In this document: positions 42,401-54,400 of the stretch, piece after piece
Numbering within the stretch: position 1 is the first letter of the stretch
Layout: every line of letters starts with the position of its first letter
Assembly (NCBI RefSeq): GCF_002078875.1
Contig: NC_034415.1
Coordinates: 18,443,975 to 18,507,974, forward strand
Source: Numida meleagris
Lineage: Eukaryota > Chordata > Aves > Galliformes > Numididae
DNA: 64,000 nt
Reading direction: 5' to 3'
The notes under the pieces: generated by a model
What the model saw: only the letters and a program-made list of their open reading frames with translations
What the model was told of the DNA's origin: nothing
The model's database searches: none
Translations under genes and position numbers: made by a program

Positions 42401-45400
42401 ATCCATGTAGGAGCCTGGAAAGCACCCTGGCCACAGCACTGACAGACTGCACTGCTCTGGACCAAGAGTAAGACCTCTGCCAGAGAAACAGGAATGAGAG
42501 CCCTGAGTCCACTGAGCCCTTATCCAAGACCCCAGTAGAAAGCCTTGGGAAATGTAGGTTAACTGGCAGATTTTGATCTGAGACTTCTGAGAATTCCAGC
42601 TCCGGCAAAAAAGTCAGGAGAATTGATGTCAAGGGCTGTGCAGCTTCAGGGATGCCCTTCCAATGTGATGGGCTCCAAAGCTGCCCTGTTCTGCTGCTAT
42701 GGGTCATCGTGGCACAGGAGTTTCCTTTAGCTGGCTGTTACCAGTAACCAAATTTTCGGTCCAGTGTTGCTATTTTTTTCCATTTAGGTCACATAATTAC
42801 TTACTAAATGCCATTAGCCTGACTGCTGTCAACTCAACTCAATACCTGCCAGAGAGCCCAGAATATATTCTATGATATGTAGTTTCACTTCTCTAAAAAT
42901 CTCATTTTGCATGGACTGCTGAGGACCAAATATGGCCAACCGTCTCTGTTTAATTTAGGTAATTTCAGCCTTGCTTGTTAGTTAATTAAAAGGAAAAATA
43001 GTTACCTTAAGTTGATTTTTTTTTAAAGGGAAAAAACATTCTGCTGTATAACTGTGAATCAATATCACACTTTTCACCCCAAAACTAACTCTTCATATTA
43101 CATGTCATCATCATAACGTCCATCATAGAAAGGTGCTCGGTGCAATGGTAATCCTCTGAGGCTGTTCGTTTGACAAACCCACTGCCATAATTTCCCCTTG
43201 TGACACTTTTTCATTTAAAATACATAAACAGCATTACAGAAATCCTATATCTAGAATTGATAAATCAGTGTTCTCTTGCGCTTGTCACAGTAATAACAAA
43301 TGATGTCAATTTGTAACTGTAGTTGTCCCAGAGTTTTCCTATTGTAGATCATAATTTTATAACCACCCAGTACTAAAACAGTATGTACAAAAGTGTAAAA
43401 CTTGCATTCTGGAAAGGATATGGAGTATGACAAGTAATTTGCTCTGTGCTTTATTCCTAAAATCTTATTGTAATCTTCCAGCTTCCAACAGCATAATGGT
43501 TATAAAATCCACAAATCATTTTGCTTCTTTAAATTTCATACATTTTTAAATTTCAGAAAGGATTAAATGCTCAATAAATGCTAAACAGAAGTCATGTACA
43601 CTTTATTTATCAATGAACAATGTTATGTATGTGATGCAAAAGACTGAGTTTTTGGTTGTTTTGTTTTGTTTTCAAACAATGAATCCAATTTGGCATCCTC
43701 TGCGAATGAGGACTTCCATCAATTTCTGAACTTCTGAGTGGATCTACTTAATCTTAAATCAATCATGTTCTCATAGTAATGACTCATACAGTTTTAATAG
43801 ATAAATACCATCCTCAATTCAAAAGTTTGGAAGGGGTATATCACCTTTTCAGATATACATAGCTATATATATGTATTTTTAAGAACCTTCTACATTTTGG
43901 AGAAATCAGTAGAAAAATTCTTGCATGCAGTTATCAGCTAGTTTAATCCAACCTCATTACAGTTATGCAGAGTAAAATACGCAGTTGCATTTTCAAGGTG
44001 AAAGTGGAGAATCAGTTTCATTTTACACCTGCGTCATGTAAGCATCCTATCAACACTCAGGTGCACAGACATGCACTTAGGCACAATAATTAACTTTTTC
44101 ACTTGACCAGTCTTGTTTCTAGAAGTCTCTGCTTTTTTTTTTTTTATCAGAAGAAGAAATAAATGTTTAAAGAAATGCGCGTTCCTGGAGTACTGTCTGC
44201 AGTGTTCAAAGGGGGTCTGTGCCAGTCTTGAATGCATATGCCATAATTAAATTAGGTAGCAACAAAGCAGGTGGATTATACTGTTGCTGTGATTTAACCT
44301 ATACTCTCTCAAAAGAAAAATGTTTGTTAGAAAATTTTCTCTTCATAAATCCTTTTGTTTTTCTTTTCCTGACTTCCCTTAAAACATAAATCCAATAGTA
44401 CTGTAAATTCTGTAGAATTTGGAAATTATTTTCAGTCCCCTAAGCTTCACATTAACTGCTATCTGAAGGAAAAATCAATGTTTTATCTATATTGACGACT
44501 AAAATGTATTTTATCATCTGTTTTAATGTTGTAAAATATTTTGTGTGAAGTCAGGCAGATTATTTAAAAACATTTAGTAAAACTGCATATGAAATGTTTT
44601 TTCTTGACTTTTTCCCTTGCTTGCCTTTCTCATTAACCTTGTAGTTTTCCATACTGAGCACCACCCTGGGCCACCTTACATCAGTGACTTTTATACCATT
44701 AATTTCAATGGAAGAAGGGATATGGTCAAGAAAATTATTCCCCAACATGGTCTGCTCAGTATTATATTAGATCATGGGAATAGTGAAAAGAAAACTCCTT
44801 ATGAACTGAACTCTTTAAAATATCAATTTCTGTGTTTGCAATTTAAGATTCTACTATTCTGCTCAGATGTTCTTGACGTTTCTCAAAATATGTGATAATA
44901 AACAAGACCATACATCCTTGACAGTACATACAGCTGCTGTCTGGGAATCATGCCACAGTGAAGATGTGCTGGACTTCATTTTCTATTATTTAAGTATCTT
45001 ATTATTTATTTCTGAAAATAGAATAAAATTGCTACCATTTCTTAATGTGGTAGAATTTTCAGTCACTTGATACGTCTCAGTATTTCTTAATAGAAGACTA
45101 CCTTATTGCATTTGTCTACATATCCCAAATGGAACAGTTCATAGTATGATTTATAATTGTTGTTCTTGTACAGTGTGCATATTTTGTATGTAACTGGGGA
45201 AAAAGCCTTTAGAATGAGAAGAAACTGTGATCCATGCTCATTAATGGGAGTGCTGCAAGTACAAGAACATCATGTTCATCCTCCTTAAAAATCTTAATCC
45301 TGCCAATTCTCTGGCTTTGAGCCACTGAAGCAGGTAAACATTTCCTTAACTTCTGCCATGTGCAGACTCTGCCCTGTATTTTTTTTTTCTGGTACATAAA

Positions 45401-48400
45401 AGATATTTCCTATGTTTTCCCACTTCTTTCGTCTATACAGTAGGACAAGAGGTAATGGTCATAAGTCGTTCCAGGGGATGTTCAGGTTGGATATTAGGAA
45501 AAATTTCTTCATAGAAAGAGTGGTCAGGCATTGGAACAAGCTGCCCTTGGAAGTGGTGGAGTTACCATCCCTGGAGGTGTTCAAGAAAAGGGTGGATGTT
45601 GCACTGAGTGACATGGTCTAGAGATGTCACAGGCATGGGTTGATGGTTGGTCTCGATGATCTTAGCGATGGTTGGTCTAGATGATCTTAATGGTCTTTTC
45701 AACCTTAATGATTCTAGGATTCTGTTTAGGATAAAAAGACAACTTAGAAAAGACTCACAGAATCACTGCTTTGTAGAACAGGGTAAGCAAATATCCTACC
45801 ACTTGGCGCTGATAACATTGCATGTAGGGTGACTATGAACAGAAGCGCAGCTATGCTAGTTCTCACCATCAGTGAATAAAGACTAAAGCAGATCTGGTTC
45901 ACACAAGCTCATATTGCCAACTTATCCATCAGACTAGGTGACTGAAAACAAGGTAGTTTTCTAAGTTAGCTGTAGAATAGACTTGTTTTCTCTTAGAAAA
46001 GTATGAGAAGCCTATCCAGGAAGTTCTCTCAAAAAGCCTTCTAAGTCAATTTAGTCACCAATCTTACATACACTGTAAATATTGTGGAAAAACACCAATA
46101 ATCAAGTAAAGTTAATTAAGCAGAATTGTAAATATGTTATTGATGATAACTGCATGAGTCATTTTAATGTTTTCTATAAGTAATTTGTCACACTTGAAAA
46201 GTAGTAGTGCTGGATGTGAAGACTTCAATTCTTACATTTGAGGTTCAAGGAAACAAATCCAAAAGGGGGATTCTTGAAGTATTCTGTTCTTTTCATCTCC
46301 TCAGCTCTGTTGTTCTCTTACTTTGAATAAAGTCCTGCAGTGATCAGTGTCTCCACTTCTCATCTTCCACAACTCCTATCCCACAAGCTTTCCAAAGCCA
46401 ATGCATATTATTTTCTAGGAAGTATAATGCCTTCCCAATGCCATTTGCCAAACTGGAGTTCTTGTATTCCCATACTCAGTTTCTGAAGATGGATTAGCAC
46501 CACTTCTTCCCTCCGTCTTACTTTCACTTAAACTAATTTGGATTTACATTGGCATTCTCTAAGATCCAAATCATATACCTTCTCTCCTGTATTCTCATGA
46601 ATGCCAAAGCTGTAAAATAAATATTGTTGACATGTGTTGGCAGAGTGCTTTTATACGTGGATTCCTCATTAAATTACATTCACTTTTAGTTATAATGACT
46701 GTAATCCATTTAATACTGTTGACCCAAATTCCCCTGAGGAAGGCTGCTATTTTGAATTGGTATTTGCATCTCTGAGTCAACTGAATAATATTCAAAATTT
46801 TATCAGACTTCAGTTCAGAAAAGTGTCCTGTGCCAGGGTTACTCTAGGGGTTGAGACTAAGTTACATTGCAGAAATCTATTTCTGTAACAGCTCTTGATG
46901 TAATTTAACCTTACCACTTCCCAACTTACATGACACTGCACTTACCTGTATCCTATCTCTGTGAACACCTTATGAGAACACTGGCCATTGGGAAGCAGAA
47001 GCACCTTTCTGAAATTCATCCTTGGGCATCTTTTCTGAAATCATATTTCTTCTCCCTGTCATACTCCTTAATCGTTCCTCTTCTGCAATAAATTGTTATT
47101 TTCCTCCCTGTTAGAATTCATTCCTGTCATTCATCATGTTATGAGTATCTTTCACTTGAGAACAGGAACAAAATCCCAGCAGACTTCAGGAAGCCTTTAA
47201 CTCTTTTACTTTCTCAGGATGTAGAAAATAGAGAACTCAGTGTCTTCTTGTTTGAGTTTTGTTTGTTTGTTTCAGAGTTTTGAGGTGCTTTGGGAGAAAT
47301 TGGCTATTTGGAAAGATGATATTATCAATATTGTGAGTATTATTGCCAATCTGATAAGCAGATGTAAAGATCAAGCCAGGAGTCTTGCTCATCAGTTTGT
47401 TAAGATCTTTGGGATAACTAAGAAAAAATGACAGCTCAGTTATCTAGTGGTTGGCAACCCTGCTCGTGGCAGGAGTGTTGGAGCCTGATGATCTTAAAGA
47501 TCCGTCCCAACCTAAGCCATTCAATTATTCAGTAACTTAGGCAAATTTTGTAAGCTTGTTGTCTGGTACTGCTGAGAAATACCACAAATAGTCTTCAACA
47601 AGGCAGGAAAAAAACAGGTCAGTTTAGCTATAGTGATCCTGCTTTAATGTTAATGAATGTAGTGGGATACTTCTTCCTTAGGGTGATTTTCTACCTGTAG
47701 ATTTGTGAAGATCATTGTGGGTACCAAAAATATTATCAGCTACAGCAGAACATGCACTTGACTCAATCCTTTATTCCAACTGAATATGCAAGACATTTGT
47801 TTCAATACCCCATTGGTTTTCTCATTTATTGGCGCATTCAGGATGAGGGCAGAGAAGAGCTGCTGAACACCTGATTATATCCTTGGCAGTGGGTTACCTG
47901 TACAAACACTGAGTGCCAGCTCAGCATTCAAACCTTATATAAATAAACTACTGATGGCCAAATTAAGCTTTTACTTGGCTGTTTTCTTCAATCTGCAAAT
48001 GCAAATATATTTCTCCATAATTTGTGTCTTGACAGATGATAATGAATGTGAAAATGCTACTCAGCCTTGTGGAGAGCATGCCAATTGCACAAACACTGTG
48101 GGAAGTTATTTCTGCATGTGTGCACCTGGTTTCAAATCCAGCAATGGTCAAAAAACTTTTGTACCTAATGATGGAACCTCCTGTGTCGGTAAGTTATTAA
48201 TGTCTCCCAACTAGCTTTACATTGTCATTCTTCTCTTACTGCTTCTGTTAATTATAGAAAACTAGCAAAATGTGTTCAGATTTATGAATTTTAGAGTCTG
48301 GATGTAAAATTCCAACAATTTGGACTGGTGCAAAATTAACACTCCAGTTTTTGGGCAAATTTCTCATTGATAATACTGCAGCTGCCAGTGTTTTCAGTAA

Positions 48401-51400
48401 CATTTCAATCTTTATGCAGTGTTCAGTATTTTTAATCCACTTGTCATAGTTTTAGAAAATAGCTATATTGTTAAGGAGACACAGAAGAGCCCAATCCAGC
48501 CTTTTATGCCACTGTTTGACTGATCTGTGAGCACGCTGGTAATATTCTTAAAACACAGAAGAGTGACAAAGCATTCTGCATTCTGGTCATTCTTGACCAA
48601 CAACATTCCCTATACGTATGACCTACTGTGCTCCAAATATCTTTTGTTTGGGGTCTTTGGATTGGATATTTTCAGTAATTTTTCAAGTCTGACCAAAAGC
48701 AATGAGAAAGATCAGTAGTTATCCTAGCTCCCATACCATCCATCAGCTTCTGTTTCTATAGCAGTTGAATGGATTGTGTTCAAGATTACAGGGGAAGAAA
48801 AGTTATCTGGAAAAATGTTTTTTTCTGAACATCTATGCAATCCTTTAGGATTTCCTTTGAATGGAAGAACTGTAACTATTTCTCTTTTTTCCAAGTCCTG
48901 GTATTTTTCTCTATATGTTGCAACAGTCCTCAGGGAATGGGAAAATGAGAAATAAATCTATTGCCCTTTACACCTTTATGCTGACTGTGTCTCATTCTAG
49001 GTATGTCTCCTGTGAGCCTGAGTGCTGACAACCTCTCTTCTTCTTACTGCTCTTAATAACAGCAGAATGGCTGCATATTAAGCCAGAAAGTGATCTAATC
49101 AACATTTCTGGCCCATTGCTCACATCTATCTAAAAGAGCTCTGCTTTACCCCGCCGCTATGAATCGTCCGTAAATTAGCTGAGATTGAGACTGTTAGCAC
49201 ATTGAGCTGTAAATATTCTCATGGTTTCTGGTCCATGCTTTGATTTTTACCAGTTATGACATTTCCTCAGCTTCAGAACTTTTGTCTTCAAAGTTATTCT
49301 CTGACTGTTTTTGTGTCACTTTATATCACTAATTTCTTTTTCTTTTGCCCTCTTCTCTTTACTGGGCAGACCAATCTTCTTTTTTTTTTTTTTGGAAATC
49401 CATATGGGAGGAACTGAGAGCTTCCAAAATTCACACTGAAATAAAAAAAAAAATTACCTGTGGGCACCTTTTCTCATTAAATGAGTGTACCAGTTACTTT
49501 ACCAAGCAGGCAGTTCTTAAGATAACCTTTTGATCCACAATTAATTTTCCACTTTATCAGTCAGGGAAGCTGTAATAAGATATTTTGTACCCAATGGACC
49601 TGCTGCTTTAGGTAGTAGATACGACTTGCAGCTGAAAGTAGCGTATCCACATTGTTCTATATGCAGCTGAAGCTGACACCAGGTTGCAATTCTGATTCCA
49701 GTGCAAGTTACTCAGTAGAAATCAAAAGGCAACGCTAGCAAATATTCATCCCACCCAAATAATTTCAGAATCTGTAGAGTCTTAAGTTTCCTTTTTAATA
49801 TTTATATCCTGATATAGAATGTATGTGGCAATAACCTTAAAAGTACAAAAGTTGAATTTTGGAGAGTGCAAGATAATGCAACCTATTTGTTTATAGACAA
49901 ATGCCATTAAACCTGTCTGAAGCTCCCAGTGGTAAAAGTTTGTACAACACTGAGTATCTGAGTCCACTTCAAAGTCTATGTGCATATACATACATGTGCA
50001 TTCCTCTCCTCTTTGGATATTATATTAATCTTCCAACTACAAAGCAACTATAAATCTCAAGGTAGTGAATTAAAAGAGAACTTTGGGAAATGTCAGTTCA
50101 CCAGAATGTTAGGTTTTGCACTGTCAGCACTATTTCATTATGTTATCAGGTAGAACTGGTGAACAGATGACAGTGAAATATGTCGACAAAGAAGGAACTG
50201 GAGACTAGGAAGGGAGGGAGAGAAAAAGAGAAGGAGAAGGGAAATGGAGGAGGAAAAAAGAGAAATGCAGATATGTGATATTTGTGAAGATGACATTTTT
50301 CTGCTGTCCTGAATAAGAAATCTATTTATTTGTAAAAGCCATGCTTTTTTTCCTTAGACATCACATTTTATTGAACGTTAAGCTGAAGTTAAGAAGGTGA
50401 AAGATAAACCTACTTTTTTTTTATCCCAGTCACTAAAGTAAAAACGTGAAAATGGCCATCTTTAAAATGAAAGTGACGTGTGCCACTCAGCCTTTTCCAG
50501 TAACACACTTTAGCACACTATTAGCTTTCTTCAGCTTTTTGTCAGATTATTCTGAGGGTACTGGAAAGGTAGCCCTTCTCCATCACATCCTTTTCTGGGA
50601 CAGGAGATTTGTACAGTGGGGGGATATGACATTATGCCACATCGCCAACCTGTCTTTTACCTGTGCAGTTGTTAAGCTTTTTCATTTTTACTTTATGTAT
50701 GCTGCTGCCTTCCACAGTATGGAGACACAGGGAGGGACATTTAGTCCTTTGCAAATGGACTTTTCAGTCACTCGCAAGCTACTAATAAGCAGAAGGTATA
50801 ATGTAGACATCAAGCTGTCTTGACTGACTGGCGAAGAATCAAAGCGATGTAGGTACAATCCAGTAATTGGGAAGACTGAACATAATAACTGTTCTCAGTA
50901 CTTTTAATTTAATTGGAATTTCCTTGCCTGCTGCAGTAAATGACGATTGACAAAGCACAGAAATAAAATAAAAGGTTATAAATCTTTTTTCACGCTAGCC
51001 TAAGTGGTGTTGGTGATATCATTTTCTGATTTGAGCTATTATAAAAGCTTCAAAGTTCATCTCCAGGATTTGTTTTGAATATTTACTAAAAGGCCAGGGC
51101 TTTTTGCAGAGCTATGGCAAATGCTCTTCTGTTTAAAAAGCTGCTGTTCTTCAACCTTTGCTCAGGAATGTTGTCTGTGAAGACTGCACACACAAGCCTT
51201 GGCAGCCCACTCCTGCTCTTATACTAGATCAAGGAGGATGGTTTAAGGTCCTAGCTCAAAAGCTCAGGTGAAAATGAATTGCTGAAAGCACCAGCAAGCT
51301 GTTGTCTGTGTGTGGTCCAACAATTGCATGCTCTTTAAAAAGGCATAAGTACAAAATATAAAGAAACAAAAACCTACGCTACGACAGAGTATTTCAAAGC

Positions 51401-54400
51401 AGGAACTCAAAAGAAGCATTGTTGCAGTTGTAACGAATCACTGACTGTCTCTGAAAATCTTATTGATTTAAAAGGAATATGAAGCTGATTAGTACCTTGC
51501 AAGATCAGGCATATTGCCTTTTAATTTTGTCATCCAGAAGATTTTTTCTCTGGAAACAGTAAATTAGTTAGGCATGATATGGACTCATTCCATATGGGCA
51601 ACTGAACTGCGGAAAATCTATTTGCATATACTCAATGGGGTGTCTCTATCAGACTTTAAATAGCCGTCCTGTTGCCAGAGATGTGCCTTCGTGGTTGAGT
51701 TTCTGCTGTTATTTTGGATAATCCTGCTTTCTCATTAAAATCTCCATTACACTTAATACGTGACATAATTACAAAAAGATGAGTAATTTGTATGAATGCC
51801 CAATAATGACAAATAAATGATTTATCAAACTAGATTCATGGAAAGGAAATTATCATAATAATTTTGAAATACTTGGAACATTAAATCACATGGAAACTGG
51901 ATAGCTAGCAATGGCAATCTGGACAGTATTCAAATATTTCTATATTTGGAAGTCAAGTTTTAGCAAAGTTTGTCATTTGCTCATGTTTTGGAACTCTGTT
52001 ATTTACTGAATCTCCCATTAAGACATACGTGTCCTTCTTCATGTAGCTGACAACGCCAGAGAAATCTCGGGATAAGGCTGATGTACTTTCTTGTTACGCA
52101 AACTGTTATTGTCATGTTTTTCACCCTTGGCACTTCAGTTCACTCAAAGTTTGTCTGCCTCACACTGAGTCATGGAGCAGGGAACTGAGTGGCACTTGTT
52201 TCAAAAAGGGATTTATAATTTTCTGGTGTGAGAAGTTATTTCAATGCCAGGAGTAGGAATTTTAGCCTTTATCTTTAAATGACAGCATTTAATTATGCAG
52301 TAGCCTGTGAGTAGCACTGTATCCTATTTTTTTTCCCACTCTTCTTCACTTTTCATTGCTGTAAAACATAGCTAGCCCCATGAGTACAAGTACTGAGGCC
52401 ACAGGATAATGTGGATAATACAAAACAGCTCATTAAAGAGAAACATTTGCAGTTGGGGGCATTACAAACCTAACACCCCAATGCAGATAACAGTAACTTA
52501 ACCTCATTCTTTATGTTTTGTGCTTTTTCCCACCCACCACCCAAACACAGTCTTCTCCGTAGCACTTCCCAAAGGGCAGAGGTGGTTGTGCTGGGAGGGC
52601 AGTGGTATCCCAGCACCCTTCTCCTGCACAGCACAGGCGTCTGAGCGCCTCTACAAGGGGAGTTCCCGAACTGCTGCTTCAAAATGCAGCCTTAGAGATG
52701 CAAAGCAGGGCCACTGCTCAGTGAGGAAAGTAGGGATGTGAAAACAAGGTGTGGGACCTCAGGAATTCTTCTTGAATGCTAGGGAGAGCTTTATGATTAC
52801 AAGCAGAAAACAACAAAAAGCATGTGTATGTAGGAAATGTTGAAGTACTCCATTAAAAGTTCAAACACAGTTCACAGTTGCCTCATATTAGAAAAAAAAT
52901 AATAAAATCATTCATCTGATTATTTATAGAGACTCTCTTGCCATTAGAAAGGAATGCCAAAAAGCAGACTGCCCCCAGGTATCCTTCAGACATCTTTCTG
53001 CAGTCCCTGGATACATCCACAGGCTTGCACTGTATTTTTCTATTCTCCCAGAGTTTCCGATTCTCTAGCAACCCTATTTCACAGACATTATGGCTCATTT
53101 TTGTTTTATTCCATTTTGAAAACCATCAGCAATTTTATATCAAAAGAACAGCACAAAAATTGTTCCTATATACTTATGGTGCATTTCCAGCCCCCTGTAT
53201 CTGCTTTCTGTTTGCTTGTTCTTAAAAGCTGTCTAACTGCACAAAGGCCTCTTATGGATTCAGGTAGCTGTATCCTCCAATAACCAGCTCATCAGTTCTT
53301 ATTTTTCATCAGTTTATTACCCAAATTCACCATCATCCCAGTTTTTAATTCTGTTTGTCTTCTTCTCCAGTTTATCCATTCCCCTTTCCACATTTACCTT
53401 AAGTTCTTGGCCTCTTTTCTTCTCAGTGTGCTCCTTTAAATCTGCTCATATGTCACTTCTTCATTTTTCAACACTTTTTGTCAAATATACCTGTCCCAAA
53501 AGTGCTCACATTTTTCTCCTTTCTAACCCAGTATTTCACAGTCCATTACTTCATTCTAGAGAATTATTTGGTGTTGTTCCTACTTTACTTTCTCCGGTGA
53601 GTCCATTGAGTTATTTGATCTCTACCATCAGCCAGCCAACTAATGCAAAATAATCCCTATAGCAGCCAGAGGCAGTGCGCAGGCCTCCTAAACTGATCAA
53701 TTCATGGATTCTCTTACCAGAGTTCATCAGGTTTGCTCTTGGATGGTGCCTCACCTGTTTACTGAATGTGTCTACCTAGCAGCAAATTATTTAGAAGGGC
53801 AAAAGCCATTTTAGGTATATGTGTTCTAACTTTGGATTAAAAAAAAAGACCTGGCAAGCACTTTAAAAGGCACAGAGCTTAAATCTTAGATTAACAAGAT
53901 GGATAGAGTGATCTTCTGTAGCATCTTTTTAAAGCCATGACTTAAAACAAAAGACTGATGTTTTCTTTCTCTTTTCTAACTGAATACTAAGGCTGAGAAA
54001 ATCTATTTAGTCTAATCTCTGGAAAATGGATTTCAGATAATTTGCATCATGCCGAGTGTTTTGTTATGATAGAATTAACATTTAAGCTCATGGTTTTAAA
54101 ATATGAACAGTGCGGTATTATATAGTAGTACATGTGTGGTATGAAAATATGATCAATTATGATTTATCCTTCTAATCCCTAAGTATTATAATTGGCAGGT
54201 GTTTTGCCATTTAGTTTCCCTTTTTAGTTTTTGCTTTCTTTTCTTCCATGAAATTTTATTATGAAACTGCTTGCAGTATGCAGGGCTATTATCAACAAAG
54301 CAGCAAGGTGTTAGTCTGTAAATACTTAATAAAAAATTCAATTTCTCACGATATTTGCAGATGTAGATGAGTGCAGCAATGAAGGAACTGTTGCCTGTGG

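Larger units (their letters stand above)
12431..48035 (+). other. ADGRL4: ADGRL4 intron after the EGF1 exon (35.6 kb)
   Basis: Bounded by G|GTAAAC and TTGACAG. It holds old CR1 pieces, solo LTR B, possible SINE cores, simple repeats and hairpins listed separately. The rest, including 13851-18830, 19181-27240, 29842-37430 and 37911-45430, is AT-rich with no exon that I can support. Confidence 0.85.

Noticed and set aside
44617..44895. 92-codon forward frame in the large intron
   Set aside because: No domain, no consistent splice junctions into ADGRL4; no support for an exon.
50446..50823. 125-codon forward frame in the intron between EGF2 and EGF3
   Set aside because: It opens with GTG, has no recognisable domain and sits in intron DNA. 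Likely chance.
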